Counted from the stretch's first letter, positions 1 through 10,374 are shown. The stretch is 64,000 nucleotides of DNA from Ferrimonas balearica (GCF_019802085.1 NZ_JAHVHV010000003.1:248001-312000); one strand, 5' to 3'. Translations and numbers: made by a program. The notes: generated by a model from the letters alone, not told the origin.

Positions 1-78
1 TCGGCACCATTTCTGTTAGTAGGTTTAAAGTGTAGACTGTGCCCCCAATGACAGAAGGCTCTACAGGATTGACACAGC

Positions 79-834
79 ATGGCTGACGGCGCTGACAACA
101 AGACCCATTTTGGTTACCAGCAGGTAGACAGCGACAAGAAAGCGGAGATGGTGGCGGACGTGTTCCACTCCGTGGCGTCCAAGTACGATCTGATGAACGA
201 TCTGATGTCCTTCGGCGTCCATCGCTACTGGAAGCGGTTCACCATCGAGTGCGCCGCCGCCCGTCCCGGCATGAAGGTGTTGGACCTGGCCGGCGGCACC
301 GGCGATCTCACCGCCAAGTTCTCCCACCTGGTGGGGGAGACCGGCGAAGTGGTGCTGGCGGACATCAACGACTCCATGCTCAAGGTGGGCCGCTCCAAGC
401 TGCACGATCTGGGGGTGGTGGGCAACGTAAGCTACGTTCAGGCCAACGCCGAAGCCCTGCCTTTCCCGGACAACCACTTCGACATCATCACCATCGCCTT
501 TGGCCTGCGTAACGTCACCGACAAGGCCAAGGCGCTGCGCTCCATGGCGCGGATCCTCAAGCCCGGCGGCAAGCTGCTGGTGCTGGAGTTCTCCAAGCCG
601 CAAAACGCGCTGATGCAGAAGGCCTACGACTTCTACAGCTTCAAGGTGATCCCGCAGATGGGCGCCATGGTGGCCGGGGACGCCGAGTCCTACCGCTACC
701 TCTCCGAGTCCATCCGCGTGCACCCGGATCAGGAAACCCTCAAGCAGATGATGCTGGAGTCCGGCTTCGACCAGGCGGACTACGTCAACATGACCAATGG
801 TGTGGTGGCCCTGCACCGCGGCTACAAGTTCTAA
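79..834 (+). CDS. ubiE: UbiE, ubiquinone/menaquinone C-methyltransferase
   Basis: SAM-dependent C-methyltransferase of ubiquinone and menaquinone synthesis; it methylates the ring of demethylated quinone precursors in the cytoplasm. The 251-residue length matches the family. The SAM-binding motif I ([11 protein letters not shown], about residues 68-78) and the motif around [12 protein letters not shown] are clear, and the C-terminus ends in the family-typical HRGYKF. An AGGA about 12 bases upstream supports the ATG at 79. It is followed after 5 bases by ubiJ, giving the usual ubiE-ubiJ-ubiB order. The 78 bases before it hold only the end of an intergenic region. Confidence 0.97.
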   Translation: MADGADNKTHFGYQQVDSDKKAEMVADVFHSVASKYDLMNDLMSFGVHRYWKRFTIECAAARPGMKVLDLAGGTGDLTAKFSHLVGETGEVVLADINDSMLKVGRSKLHDLGVVGNVSYVQANAEALPFPDNHFDIITIAFGLRNVTDKAKALRSMARILKPGGKLLVLEFSKPQNALMQKAYDFYSFKVIPQMGAMVAGDAESYRYLSESIRVHPDQETLKQMMLESGFDQADYVNMTNGVVALHRGYKF

Positions 835-839
835 CGCCG

Positions 840-1442
840 ATGCGGATGGCCACCCTGGCGGCCGGGGCGCTGGAAACCGCCCTGGCCCAACTGCTGAAGT
901 TTCATCCCGATCCCCGTCCCCTGGCCCGCTGGCAAGGCCAGGTGGTGGCGGTTCAGCTCTCCGAGCTCCCCTTTCCCCTCTACCTGGTGCTGAGCGATCC
1001 CATCCAGGTCTACAGCCAGTACGACGGCGACACCCAGGCGGCCATCGGCCTGAGCCTGGCCACCCTGACCCAGCTGAGTCAGGGCGCCGCCCTCTCCACC
1101 CTGGTCAACGACGGTCAGCTGGAGATCCAGGGCGACATGGCCCTGGTGGGCAAGCTGATGAACCTGCTCAGCGCCATCGAGCCGGATCTGGCCGAGCCGC
1201 TCAGCCAGGTGATGGGCGACGCCATGGCCTACCGGGTCGACCAGGCCGGTCGCGCCCTGCTCAATCGGGCCCGCACGGATCTGGGCCGGCTGCACCAGCA
1301 CACCGGCGAGGTGCTTCGCGAGGAGCTTCGCCTGGCCCCGGACCCGAGGGAGGTGGCCCGCTTCGGTCAGGAGGTCACGACCCTGGCGCAACGGGTGGAG
1401 GCGCTGGCCGCGCGCCTGGCCCGGTTGGAGCCCGGCCGATGA
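840..1442 (+). CDS. ubiJ: UbiJ, ubiquinone biosynthesis accessory protein (SCP2 domain)
   Basis: UbiJ is a lipid-binding accessory protein that, in E. coli, helps organise the soluble Ubi complex with UbiK. The 200-residue product has an SCP2-like N-terminal half (about residues 15-110) and a helical, charged C-terminal part rich in Arg/Leu heptads. Identity rests on this architecture and on the position between ubiE and ubiB. The stop overlaps the ubiB start (ATGA), so the two are translationally coupled. A second in-frame ATG two codons later (846) is an alternative start. Confidence 0.92.
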   Translation: MRMATLAAGALETALAQLLKFHPDPRPLARWQGQVVAVQLSELPFPLYLVLSDPIQVYSQYDGDTQAAIGLSLATLTQLSQGAALSTLVNDGQLEIQGDMALVGKLMNLLSAIEPDLAEPLSQVMGDAMAYRVDQAGRALLNRARTDLGRLHQHTGEVLREELRLAPDPREVARFGQEVTTLAQRVEALAARLARLEPGR

Positions 1443-3073
1443 CCCTGGCCTCGTTGCGCCGCAGCTGGCAGATCGCCAAAACCCTGCACCGTTACCGGTT
1501 GCTGGACCTGATCCCCGCCGAGCGGCGCCCCGGCCTCCTCAACTGGGTGGACCGACTGCTGTTCTGGCTGCCCCGGGTCCACCAGGACCAAAGCCCCGCG
1601 GTGCGCCTCAAGCTGGCCCTGCAATCCCTGGGGCCGGTGTACATCAAGTTCGGCCAGATGCTCTCCACCCGCCGGGACCTGCTGCCGGACGAGCTGGCCG
1701 ATGCCCTGGCGCTGCTGCAGGACCAGGTGCCCCCCTTCGACTCTGACCAGGCCCAGGCCCGCATCGAGGCCGCCCTCGGCGCCCCCATCCACGAACTGTT
1801 CGACGACTTTGATCCAAAGCCCCTGGCCTCCGCTTCGGTGGCCCAGGTGCACACCGCCCGGCTCAAGGCCAGCGGCGAAGAGGTGGTGATCAAGGTGGTG
1901 CGCCCCGGCATCGACCGGGTGATCCACGCCGACCTGACCCTGATGGCCCAGGTGGCCCGGCTGGTGGCCAGCAGTAAAGCGGGCCGCCGCCTGCACCCGG
2001 TGGAGGTGGTGGAGGACTACCGCCAGACCATCCTGGCGGAGCTGGACCTGACCCGGGAGGCGGACAACGCCCAGCGGCTGCGGGCCAACTTCGAGGGCTC
2101 CGAGGCCCTCTACATCCCCAAGGTGCACGCCCAGTTCAGCCGGCCCGAGGTGATGGTGATGGAGCGGATCTACGGCATCCCGGTGACGGATCTGGCGGCC
2201 CTCAAGGCCCAGGGCACCAACATGAAGCTGCTGGCGGAGCGCGGGGTGGAGGTGTTCTTCACCCAGGTGTTCCGGGACAACTTCTTCCACGCCGACATGC
2301 ACCCGGGCAACATCTTCGTCTCCCGCGAACACCCGGAGAACCCCCAGTACATCGGCATCGACTGCGGCATCGTCGGCCAGCTCTCGGAGCAGGACAAGCG
2401 GGACATGGCGGAGATCTTCCTGGCCTTTTTCAACCAGGATTACCGCCACCTGGCGCAGATCTTCCTGACCACCGGCTGGGTGGACGCCGAGGCGGATCCC
2501 ATCGCCTTCGAACACGCCCTCAAGCAGGTGTTCAGCCCGCTGGAGAACAAGCCGCTGTCGGAGATCAGCTTCGGCCAGCTGCTGGTGGACCTGTTTCGCA
2601 CCGCCCACGAGTTCGGCATGGTGGTCAAGCCCCAGCTGGTGCTGCTGGAGAAGACTCTGCTCTACATCGAGGGGCTGGGCCGTCAGCTCTACCCCCAGCT
2701 GGATCTCTGGGACACCGCCAAGCCCTTCCTGGAACAGTGGATGCAGGAGCAGATGGGCCCGGCGGCCCAATGGGCCCGGGTGCGCGAAGCCGCCCCCTTC
2801 TGGCTGGAGAAGCTGCCGGAACTGCCGGACCTGCTGCACGACAACCTGACCCTGGGTCGCACCCTGCTGACCAACCCCCGCCAGGTGCTCGAACCCTACA
2901 TCCAGGAGCGGCGCCGTCAGCACCGCAGTCACATTTTCCTCATCGTCGGTGGATGTTTGGTGATCTCCAGCACAATTCTGGTTGGGAAAACCGTTACAAT
3001 CTGGCCTTCGATACTACTGGGATCCCTCGGTCTGCTGGCCTGGATCACCAGTTGGCAGATTAGGAAACCGTGA
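1439..3073 (+). CDS. ubiB: UbiB, atypical kinase-like protein of ubiquinone biosynthesis
   Basis: Membrane-associated ABC1/ADCK family protein with ATPase activity needed for ubiquinone synthesis. The frame is open from far upstream, but the ATG at 1439 overlapping the ubiJ stop gives a 544-residue protein of the usual family length. Motifs seen: the KxGQ signature (KFGQMLSTR, near residue 70), the Ala-rich nucleotide loop ASASVAQVH, the catalytic-loop-like HADMHPGN and the metal-binding-like GIDCGIVG. Two hydrophobic segments at the C-terminus (about 495-540) form the membrane hairpin. The upstream in-frame extension is a shadow of ubiJ. Confidence 0.96.
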   Translation: MTLASLRRSWQIAKTLHRYRLLDLIPAERRPGLLNWVDRLLFWLPRVHQDQSPAVRLKLALQSLGPVYIKFGQMLSTRRDLLPDELADALALLQDQVPPFDSDQAQARIEAALGAPIHELFDDFDPKPLASASVAQVHTARLKASGEEVVIKVVRPGIDRVIHADLTLMAQVARLVASSKAGRRLHPVEVVEDYRQTILAELDLTREADNAQRLRANFEGSEALYIPKVHAQFSRPEVMVMERIYGIPVTDLAALKAQGTNMKLLAERGVEVFFTQVFRDNFFHADMHPGNIFVSREHPENPQYIGIDCGIVGQLSEQDKRDMAEIFLAFFNQDYRHLAQIFLTTGWVDAEADPIAFEHALKQVFSPLENKPLSEISFGQLLVDLFRTAHEFGMVVKPQLVLLEKTLLYIEGLGRQLYPQLDLWDTAKPFLEQWMQEQMGPAAQWARVREAAPFWLEKLPELPDLLHDNLTLGRTLLTNPRQVLEPYIQERRRQHRSHIFLIVGGCLVISSTILVGKTVTIWPSILLGSLGLLAWITSWQIRKP

Positions 3074-3143
3074 ACAACCACGGTACACTTGAAGATGATT
3101 TCTGAGGCCTGGCCTCAGCCACCAACCGTTAATGGGAGCCAAC

Positions 3144-3377
3144 ATGGGTAACTTCGGCATCTGGCAACTTCTGATCGTCGCACTGATCGTGGTCCTGCTG
3201 TTCGGAACCAAGAAACTGCGCGGCATCGGCAGCGACCTGGGCGGCGCCGTCAAAGGCTTTAAGAAGGCCATGTCCGACGAAGAGCAGGCCGCCGCAGACA
3301 AGAAAGCGCTGGAAAGCAACGCCAAGGACACCACTGCCCAGTCCACCACTGAGCAGAAAAACAAAGAACAGGCCTAA
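3144..3377 (+). CDS. tatA: TatA, twin-arginine translocase pore subunit
   Basis: Small subunit that polymerises to form the Tat translocation pathway for folded proteins, including the three FdhA and three small Tat proteins encoded later in this window. The 77-residue protein has one N-terminal membrane helix, the hinge FGTKKLRG, an amphipathic helix and an acidic, disordered tail. An ATG at 3132 is in frame, but GGGAG five bases before the ATG at 3144 and alignment with known TatA (short N-terminus before IWQLLI) favour 3144. First gene of tatABC. Confidence 0.95.
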   Translation: MGNFGIWQLLIVALIVVLLFGTKKLRGIGSDLGGAVKGFKKAMSDEEQAAADKKALESNAKDTTAQSTTEQKNKEQA

Positions 3378-3383
3378 CCCGCT

Positions 3384-3782
3384 ATGTTCGACGGGTTCGG
3401 CTTTTTCGAAATCCTGGTGATCGTGGTTATCGGCCTGATTGTGCTGGGCCCCGAGCGATTGCCAGTGGCCGTGCGCGCCGTCTCCGGCTGGATCCGCACC
3501 ATCAAGCGGATGGCCGGCTCCGTGCGCACCGAGCTGGAACAGGAGCTGAAGATTGAGCAGCTCCAGGCCGACCTGAAGAAGGCGGAGTCCAAGGGGCTGA
3601 AAGATCTCGACCCCGGTTTGCAGCAGTCCATCCAGGAGCTGCGGGACGCCGCCCAATCGGTCAACCGGCCTTACGCCAGCGACTCCTCCACGTCCGCCGC
3701 CGAGTCCAGCGAGACCGCCGCGGCACCAGCGGCCAGCAAACCCCAGGGCAGCGCGCCGACTGACAGCACTTCCAAAGAGTAA
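3384..3782 (+). CDS. tatB: TatB, twin-arginine translocase receptor subunit
   Basis: Forms the TatBC receptor that recognises twin-arginine signal peptides. The 132-residue protein starts [18 protein letters not shown], the typical TatB membrane helix with its conserved Glu, followed by LGPERLP and an amphipathic helix. The tail is rich in Ser/Ala. It lies 6 bases after tatA and 2 bases before tatC, so tatABC is one transcript. Confidence 0.96.
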   Translation: MFDGFGFFEILVIVVIGLIVLGPERLPVAVRAVSGWIRTIKRMAGSVRTELEQELKIEQLQADLKKAESKGLKDLDPGLQQSIQELRDAAQSVNRPYASDSSTSAAESSETAAAPAASKPQGSAPTDSTSKE

Positions 3783-3784
3783 TC

Positions 3785-4531
3785 ATGTCTGAGCAGCAAC
3801 CCCTGATCAGCCACCTGATGGAGCTGCGTAACCGGCTGATGCGCGCCATCGGCTCCGTCCTGGTGGTGTTTTTCTCCCTGGCCTACTGGTCCAATGACAT
3901 CTACCACTACCTCTCCCGGCCCCTGCTGGAGGTGATGCCCGAAAGCGCGTCGATGATCGCCACCGACGTTGCCTCGCCGTTCTTCGCCCCCTTCAAGCTG
4001 ACCCTGGTGGTGGCGTTCTTCCTGGCCATCCCCTACGTGCTCTACCAGCTCTGGGCCTTTATCGCCCCGGGCCTGTACAAGCACGAGCGCAAGATGATCA
4101 TGCCGCTGCTGTTCTCCAGCACCCTGCTGTTCTATGCCGGCATCGCCTTCGCCTACTTCGTGGTCTTCCCGGTGGTGTTTGGCTTCTTCACCAGCGTCGC
4201 CCCGGAAGGGGTCCAGGTGGCCACCGACATCAACAGCTACCTCAACTTCGTGCTGAAGCTGTTTTTCGCCTTCGGCCTGGCGTTTGAGATCCCCATCGCG
4301 GTAATGCTAATGTGCTGGTCTGGCGCCACCACGGTGGAAGACCTCAAGGCCAAGCGGCCCTACATCGTTGTCGGCGCCTTCGTGATTGGCATGGCCCTGA
4401 CCCCGCCGGACGTGATCTCCCAGACCATGCTCGCGGTCCCCATGCTGCTGTTGTTTGAAGGTGGCCTGATCTTCGCCCGCTTCTACACCCCCAAGGCGGA
4501 GGGCGAGGAGGAACAAGAAGCCACGGACTGA
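3785..4531 (+). CDS. tatC: TatC, twin-arginine translocase subunit
   Basis: Polytopic core of the Tat receptor; its cytoplasmic N-terminus and first loop bind the RR motif. The 248-residue protein begins with the conserved HLMELRNRL segment, shows six hydrophobic segments, and contains the P-rich periplasmic motif SPFFAPFKL and FALYxHERK-like loop ([10 protein letters not shown]). The acidic C-terminal tail (EGEEEQEA) is ordinary for the family. Confidence 0.97.
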   Translation: MSEQQPLISHLMELRNRLMRAIGSVLVVFFSLAYWSNDIYHYLSRPLLEVMPESASMIATDVASPFFAPFKLTLVVAFFLAIPYVLYQLWAFIAPGLYKHERKMIMPLLFSSTLLFYAGIAFAYFVVFPVVFGFFTSVAPEGVQVATDINSYLNFVLKLFFAFGLAFEIPIAVMLMCWSGATTVEDLKAKRPYIVVGAFVIGMALTPPDVISQTMLAVPMLLLFEGGLIFARFYTPKAEGEEEQEATD

Positions 4532-4558
4532 GGCGTCACCGCGCCACGGAGGGAACCA

Positions 4559-5110
4559 ATGCGCACCACACTTCTCCTGATCACCCTGCTGAGCGGCGGC
4601 GTCCACGCCGCCGGTTTCGGCTGCAACGACAAGAGCGATCAACTCGACCGCCTCGCCTGCTACGACCAGCTGGCAGAGGCCATCGCCCAGTGCGCCGCCA
4701 AGGGCGACAAGCTGGACCGCCTGATCTGCTTCGATGAGTTCACCCAGGCCGCGGGCCGCGCCCTGCCGCCCCAGGCCAACGCCCCGGTCACGGTTGCACC
4801 GGCCGCCCCGGCGGCGCCCGTTGCGGCGGCCCCCGCCCCCAAAGCGGACATGGAGCAGGATTTCGGCAAGCAGGAAGCCCCCGCCAAGGCCATCGACGCC
4901 ATCGAGGCGGCGGTCACCAAAGTCACCACCAACGCCTACGGCCAGTGGACCGTTACCCTGAGCAACGGCCAGCGCTGGCGCCAGACCGAGTCCAAGCGCT
5001 ACAAGCTCAAGTCCGGCGACACCGTGGTGATCGAGCGCGCCTCCATGGGCTCCTTCCTGCTGCATAAGACCGGTTTCGGCCACTCCACCCGGGTCAAGCG
5101 GGTCGACTGA
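4559..5110 (+). CDS. secreted protein of unknown function between tatC and tatD
   Basis: The 183-residue product has a signal peptide (cleavage probably after HAA, about residue 18) and two N-terminal repeats of the pattern KxDxLDRLxCxD (about 22-35 and 44-59), each with a cysteine. A Pro/Ala-rich linker (70-95) follows. The C-terminal domain (about 118-183) carries W-x-V-x-L-S-N-G-Q-x-W-x-Q and GDTVVIERASMGSFLL, a pattern I recognise from uncharacterised envelope proteins. A GGAGGGAA ribosome site precedes the ATG. It sits 28 bases after tatC and 3 bases before tatD, so it is probably in the tat operon. Function unknown. Confidence 0.75.
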   Translation: MRTTLLLITLLSGGVHAAGFGCNDKSDQLDRLACYDQLAEAIAQCAAKGDKLDRLICFDEFTQAAGRALPPQANAPVTVAPAAPAAPVAAAPAPKADMEQDFGKQEAPAKAIDAIEAAVTKVTTNAYGQWTVTLSNGQRWRQTESKRYKLKSGDTVVIERASMGSFLLHKTGFGHSTRVKRVD

Positions 5111-5113
5111 GCC

Positions 5114-5893
5114 GTGCTGACCGACATCGCGGTCAACCTGCTCTCCAGTCAGTTCGACACCGACCGGGCCGAGATGCTGGCCCGGGCCCGGCAGGCCGGG
5201 GTCCCCCGTGTGATCGCCCTGGCCAGTGATCTGGCCGAGACCCAGGCACTGCAGGACCACCACGGGGCCTACCCCGGTCCGCTGCTGACCGCCGGGGTGC
5301 ACCCCCACCACGCCCGGGACTGGGATGACCACAGCCTGGGTCGATTGACCGAGCTGGCCGCCCACCCGGCGGTGGTGGCCATCGGCGAGTGTGGCCTGGA
5401 CTACTGTCGCGACTTCTCCCCCCGGACCGACCAGCGCCGCGCCTTCGAAGCCCAGCTGAGCCTCGCCGCGGAGCAACACCGCCCCCTGGTGCTGCACTGC
5501 CGGGAGGCCTACGCCGATTTCCTGCCCCTGGTGGCCCACTACCGGGACCGCCTGCCCGGCGCCGTGCTGCACTGCTTTACCGGCACCGGTGAGGAGCTGG
5601 ACGCGGCGCTGGCGCTGGAGCTGCACATCGGCATCACCGGCTGGATCTGCGACGAGCGCCGGGGCACCGAGCTTCGCCAGCTGGTGACCCGCATCCCCGA
5701 TCACCGGCTGTTGCTGGAGACCGACGCCCCCTACCTGCTGCCACGGGACCTGGCTCCCAAACCGAAAAGCCGGCGCAACGAACCGGCCCACCTGCCCCAC
5801 ATCGCCCGAACCGTGGCCGCCCTGCGCGGGCAAACCCCGGAGCAAGTCAGCCAGGTCACCGAAGCCAACGTGGTGCAGTTGTTTCAGTTGTGA
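5114..5893 (+). CDS. tatD: TatD, metal-dependent DNase/hydrolase
   Basis: TatD-family 3'-5' exonuclease, linked to oxidative DNA repair and not needed for Tat export. The start is GTG at 5114. The 259-residue protein has the TIM-barrel metal motifs AGVHPHH, GECGLDY, LHCREA, HCFTGT and LETDAPYL, and the C-terminal RNEPAHLPHI typical of TatD proper rather than YcfH or YjjV. The position at the end of tatABC supports this. Confidence 0.96.
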   Translation: MLTDIAVNLLSSQFDTDRAEMLARARQAGVPRVIALASDLAETQALQDHHGAYPGPLLTAGVHPHHARDWDDHSLGRLTELAAHPAVVAIGECGLDYCRDFSPRTDQRRAFEAQLSLAAEQHRPLVLHCREAYADFLPLVAHYRDRLPGAVLHCFTGTGEELDAALALELHIGITGWICDERRGTELRQLVTRIPDHRLLLETDAPYLLPRDLAPKPKSRRNEPAHLPHIARTVAALRGQTPEQVSQVTEANVVQLFQL

Positions 5894-5980
5894 CCTCGGC
5901 CATACAACCGACAAACCAGTTTGCTACTATGTCGGCAGTGACGCGCCCTGAGCGCCCCGTTTTGTTTTGACAAGGAGTGA

Positions 5981-6994
<1,014 letters not shown>

Positions 6995-7025
6995 TCGTCG
7001 CCTCAAGGGCACAAACGCGAAGCGA

Positions 7026-7052
7026 AAAGGGCAGGTTCTCCTGCCCTTTTTC
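7026..7052 (+). terminator. intrinsic terminator after hemB
   Basis: A 7-bp stem GGGCAGG/CCTGCCC with loop TTCT is followed by a run of T, 30 bases after the hemB stop. Confidence 0.85.
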
Positions 7053-7169
7053 ACGCTTCCGAGGCTTTTTTGCCCCGCTTCACAAATCCACCCCTTAACT
7101 GGCACAATTGCCCCCCAATCCCTTCATACTGGTGGCATAGCAGCGAGTTTGAAGATAGGGAGACTGATG

Positions 7170-7712
7170 ATGAAACGCACTCTGTTGGCACTGTTGCTGG
7201 CCCCCATGATGATGGTGCCGGTTCAGGCCGCACAAGGCGGCTGTGGTTTCGCGCAGCAAGAGGAGGGTGGCCTGTTCGCCACCTGTGACCAGGAAGAGAA
7301 AAAAGAAGTGATCCTGACCGGTTACCTGGGCTTCGACGAGCTGCGCCAGCAGCCCGGCTACGAGGCCAATTTCGACGCCTACCAGGCGGACGCCGCTCTG
7401 GTGGCCAAGCTGGCGGCCATCGACACCCCCACCGAGCTGGTGGTGATCGTCGGCACCTGGTGCCCGGACTGCCACCGGGAGACCCCGCGCCTGGCCAAGA
7501 TCCTGGCCGAGGCCAACAACCCGAACCTCTCCGTGAAGTACATCGGCATCGATCGCAGCCGCACGGATCCCGAGGGGCTGGCCGCCCAGTACGACTTCCA
7601 GCGCATCCCCACCATCATGGTGCGCCGCGATGGCGAGGAGCTCGGCCGCATCGTCGAGTCCCCGGAGGTCACCCTGGAGCAGGACCTGGCCACCATCCTC
7701 GGCGCCGAGTAA
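7170..7712 (+). CDS. periplasmic thioredoxin-fold protein
   Basis: The 180-residue product has an N-terminal signal peptide ending VQAA and a thioredoxin-like domain with the active site GTWCPDCHRETPRL (CPDC) and a cis-proline region (FQRIPTIMV). This suggests an exported thiol-disulfide protein; partner unknown. The frame can be extended to a TTG at 7149, but AGGGAG at 7157-7162 overlaps that extension, so translation more likely starts at the ATG at 7170 (7167 also possible). It is flanked by terminators, so it is monocistronic. Two more Cys (near 22 and 36) lie before the domain. Confidence 0.85.
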   Translation: MKRTLLALLLAPMMMVPVQAAQGGCGFAQQEEGGLFATCDQEEKKEVILTGYLGFDELRQQPGYEANFDAYQADAALVAKLAAIDTPTELVVIVGTWCPDCHRETPRLAKILAEANNPNLSVKYIGIDRSRTDPEGLAAQYDFQRIPTIMVRRDGEELGRIVESPEVTLEQDLATILGAE

Positions 7713-7727
7713 GCGCCGCAGGACCCA

Positions 7728-7753
7728 AAGCCCACCGTTCGGTGGGCTTTTTT
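7728..7753 (+). terminator. intrinsic terminator after the thioredoxin-fold gene
   Basis: 7-bp stem GCCCACC/GGTGGGC with loop GTTC and a following T7 run. Confidence 0.88.
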
Positions 7754-7813
7754 GTGTCTGGAGCTCAGCCCACCGCCCTTGTTATCCTAGTGTTGCATTA
7801 GCAGGGAGTGGGT

Positions 7814-8350
7814 ATGAGACGCAGCAAGGGCATGGGATTGATGGAACTGGTGCTGGTGGTGGTGTTGCTGGCGATCCTGGCCGGGGTGGCCCTGCCGAAG
7901 TTGCTGGATCTCGGCGACGACGCCAGCGACGTTCAGCTCAAACAGCTGACCGCCGACTACCGCCAGGCGGTGCAGTTTGCCCACCTGCGCTGGCAGACCA
8001 ACGGCGGCACCGACCGCCAGGACATGCCCGGCTACGCCGGCGACATCCTCGACATGAACCCCGCCGGATTCCCCATCGGCATCGACAAGGGCAACGGCAA
8101 CTTCAACATCGGCCGGGGCAACAATGGCTGCATTGCCCTGTGGCAGACCCTGCTTGAGGATCCCCCCAGCATCTCACTGCAAAACGACGCCCAGTTCCAG
8201 GCCTACCGCCACAACGCTGGGGCCGGCACCGGCCGGGTCAGTTGCAGCTACGTCTACCGGGGCGATGGTGACACCCGGGGCCGCAACCGCGCCGCCCGGG
8301 TGATCCAGTACGACTCCCTGGACGGTCAGGTGGCCCTGATCCGCCGCTGA
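7814..8350 (+). CDS. type IV pilin-like (pseudopilin/MSHA-like) protein
   Basis: The 178-residue protein has a class III leader: MRRSKG then MGLMELVLVVVLLAILAG, with Glu at mature position 5, as expected after prepilin peptidase cleavage following Gly6. The rest is a pilin-like globular domain with two Cys (near 119 and 138 of the chain) that could form the usual C-terminal disulfide. GCAGGGAG just before ATG 7814 supports this start over the in-frame GTG at 7808. No other pilus genes are nearby, so it may be a minor or MSHA-type pilin working with machinery elsewhere. Confidence 0.8.
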   Translation: MRRSKGMGLMELVLVVVLLAILAGVALPKLLDLGDDASDVQLKQLTADYRQAVQFAHLRWQTNGGTDRQDMPGYAGDILDMNPAGFPIGIDKGNGNFNIGRGNNGCIALWQTLLEDPPSISLQNDAQFQAYRHNAGAGTGRVSCSYVYRGDGDTRGRNRAARVIQYDSLDGQVALIRR

Positions 8351-8468
8351 TTCGCAAAGTGTGTCAATTGATGTCCCGATGCAAAAGTCTGTGTGAAGTG
8401 CGTTCAGTCAAAATTCCCTAAGTAATTGATAACGCTGAACTCTCACTAACAAACACTGCATTCACAAG

Positions 8469-8483
8469 TGTAAGCTTCTTACA
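8469..8483. promoter_or_regulatory. perfect inverted repeat, possible operator
   Basis: TGTAAG-CTT-CTTACA is a perfect 6-bp dyad with a 3-bp centre, 82 bases upstream of the small secreted protein at 8565. The surrounding 8351-8560 stretch is relatively AT-rich and non-coding. The binding protein is not identified. Confidence 0.35.
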
Positions 8484-8564
8484 TCCTTTCATCGTCGGTT
8501 AACAGCACCGCCGCCCCCAGGGGTCATCTTTATAGGGCCTAGTAGACCTGCAAGGAATGACCTT

Positions 8565-8927
8565 ATGAAAACCGTCGCCCTGACCGCCCTGATCGTGACC
8601 GCCACCCTGGGTTCCGCCCAGGCCGCCCAATACCAGTTTGTCGCCATGGACAACTCGCCGGCCACCAAGCTGTGCATCGCCGCGGCGACCCAGAAGCCGA
8701 TGCAGCTGCACCAGGCCATCAAGTACCAGGGCTACACCGAGAAATCCGTGGCCCGCGCCGTGGACTGCAACAACGAGAGCATCGCCAGCTTTGCCGCCCG
8801 CTACAACCCTGACCCCCGCTCCGTTGAGCGCCTGAGCCGCTACAACCCCGGTGGCAAGGTGAACATCACCGATCTGAGCGCCTATCAGGGCCCGGCGGTG
8901 ATCGAAGTGAACGGCAACGCCAACTGA
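8565..8927 (+). CDS. small secreted DUF3718-like protein
   Basis: The 120-residue product has a clear signal peptide (MKTVALTALIVTATLGSAQA, cut near residue 20) and a mature domain with two Cys in KLCIAAATQ and VDCNNES. This resembles the DUF3718 family of Shewanella and Vibrio periplasmic proteins; that assignment is from memory. Good ribosome site (CAAGGAATG) before the ATG. Flanked by a 214-base leader and a strong terminator, so it is a single-gene unit. Function unknown. Confidence 0.75.
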   Translation: MKTVALTALIVTATLGSAQAAQYQFVAMDNSPATKLCIAAATQKPMQLHQAIKYQGYTEKSVARAVDCNNESIASFAARYNPDPRSVERLSRYNPGGKVNITDLSAYQGPAVIEVNGNAN

Positions 8928-8940
8928 ACCCAACGCCACG

Positions 8941-8970
8941 AAAAAGGGCGGCCCTGGGGCCGCCCTTTTT
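8941..8970. terminator. bidirectional intrinsic terminator
   Basis: A5, then an 8-bp stem GGGCGGCC/GGCCGCCC with loop CTGG, then T5. It serves both the gene ending at 8927 and the convergent flavoprotein gene ending at 8982. Confidence 0.88.
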
Positions 8971-8981
8971 GCTGTGGTGGC

Positions 8982-10316
8982 TTACTTGGCCACGTTGCCC
9001 GCCACATTGAGGGCGTCCCAGGTGCGGGCGAAAGGCGGGGCATAGACCAGATCCAGCATCCCCAGATCGGCGGTGGTCATGCCGCTGTGGATGGCGGCAG
9101 CCAGGGTGTCCACCCGCAGCACCGCGCCGGCGCCGCCGGCTAGTTGGCCGCCGAGGATCCGCTTGCTGTCCGCCTCGTACACCAGCTTCACCGCCACGTC
9201 CTGCTGCCAGGGCACGTAGTTGGTGGTGGTCTTGTCCCGGATCACCTTGGTCTTGACCTGGAGCCCCATGGCCTCGGCCTCGGCGGCGCTCAGCCCAGTG
9301 CGCCCGGCTTCCACCTCGAGCACCTTGACCCCGGCACTGCCCAGGGTGCCGGGAAACGCCTTCTCAGCGCCACAGAGGTTCTCACCAATCAAGCGGCCCA
9401 TCTTGTTGGCAGTGGTCGCCAGGGGGATGTAGACCGGCTGCTGGCGCACCCGGTGCCAGACCGTGGCGCAGTCCCCGGCGGCGAAGGTGTCCGCCAGGCT
9501 GGTGCGTCCCTGGGGATCGGTGACGATGGCGCCGTTAGCCAGCCGCTCGATGCCGGTGTCCGCCAAAAAGTCGGTGTTGGGCCGCACCCCGGTGGCCACC
9601 ACCACCAGATCCGCTCGGTAGCTGGCCTGGTCGGTGCGCACCTGGGTGACCGCCCCCTCCCCCTCCAGCGCCTCTACCCGCTCGGACAGGTGCATGGGGA
9701 TCCCCTGGCGCAGGATCTCCGCCTGGATCACCTCGCTCATCTCCGCATCGAAGGACTCCGACAGCACCCGGTCCGCCAGCTCGATAAGCCGCACCCGCTT
9801 GCCCTGATGGTGCATCGCCTCCACCACCTCCAGGCCGATGTAGCCGGCGCCGATCACCACCACATCCTGGATCTCCGGCCGCTCGGTGAGGGCGCGCAGC
9901 GCCAGGCCGTCGGCCATGGTCTTGAGGAAGAACACCCGCTCCAGTTCCAGCCCGGCCACCGGGGGCCGGGCCACGCTGGCGCCGGTGGCGATCATCAGCT
10001 TGTCGTAGCCGTGCTCGAAGGTCTCGCCGCTGTCCAGGTTGATGACGGTGGCCACCTTGGCCTCGGCGTCGATGCGCTCCACCCGGTGGCGCACCCGCAG
10101 ATCGATGCCGGACTGGCGAAACTGCTCGACGCTGCGCTCGGCCATGTAGCCGGGCTCATCGAAGAAGCCGCCGACGTAGTAAGGCAGGCCGCAGGCGCCG
10201 AAGGAGACGACGTCGCTTTGTTCGAACACGGTGATGCTGGCCTCGGGGGCGCTGCGGCGGGCCTTGGCGGCGGCGCTCATGCCCGCGGCCTCGGCACCGA
10301 TGATCAGGATTTTCAT
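8982..10316 (-). CDS. CoA-disulfide reductase/NADH oxidase-type flavoprotein
   Basis: The 444-residue FAD- and NAD(P)H-binding protein belongs to the single-cysteine branch of pyridine nucleotide-disulfide oxidoreductases. It shows the N-terminal FAD motif ILIIGAEAAGMSAA, the redox-active Cys in SFGACGLPYY (near residue 42), the NAD motif VVIGAGYIGLEV and the second FAD motif TFAAGDCA. This pattern fits CoA-disulfide reductase or NADH-dependent polysulfide/persulfide reductase, but there is no C-terminal rhodanese domain as in Npsr-type enzymes. The start at 10316 has GGAAG upstream. It lies directly after tcyP, which hints at a sulfur/thiol role. Confidence 0.85.
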   Translation of the reverse strand: MKILIIGAEAAGMSAAAKARRSAPEASITVFEQSDVVSFGACGLPYYVGGFFDEPGYMAERSVEQFRQSGIDLRVRHRVERIDAEAKVATVINLDSGETFEHGYDKLMIATGASVARPPVAGLELERVFFLKTMADGLALRALTERPEIQDVVVIGAGYIGLEVVEAMHHQGKRVRLIELADRVLSESFDAEMSEVIQAEILRQGIPMHLSERVEALEGEGAVTQVRTDQASYRADLVVVATGVRPNTDFLADTGIERLANGAIVTDPQGRTSLADTFAAGDCATVWHRVRQQPVYIPLATTANKMGRLIGENLCGAEKAFPGTLGSAGVKVLEVEAGRTGLSAAEAEAMGLQVKTKVIRDKTTTNYVPWQQDVAVKLVYEADSKRILGGQLAGGAGAVLRVDTLAAAIHSGMTTADLGMLDLVYAPPFARTWDALNVAGNVAK

Positions 10317-10328
10317 AGGGCTTCCAAC

Positions 10329-10356
10329 AAAAAAGGGCCGTCCCACGGGACGGCCC
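10329..10356 (-). terminator. intrinsic terminator between tcyP and the flavoprotein gene
   Basis: Read on the minus strand, a 9-bp stem GGGCCGTCC/GGACGGCCC is followed by T6. The T run ends only 12 bases before the downstream ATG, so the hairpin sits within the leader of the flavoprotein gene. Confidence 0.8.
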
Positions 10357-10374
10357 TGGGCATTCGGTTAGGGC

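Noticed and set aside
797-1438. Long N-terminal extension of ubiB (frame open from 797)
   Set aside because: It overlaps ubiJ completely, has no ribosome site, and the ATG at 1439 gives the normal UbiB length and the classic ATGA overlap.
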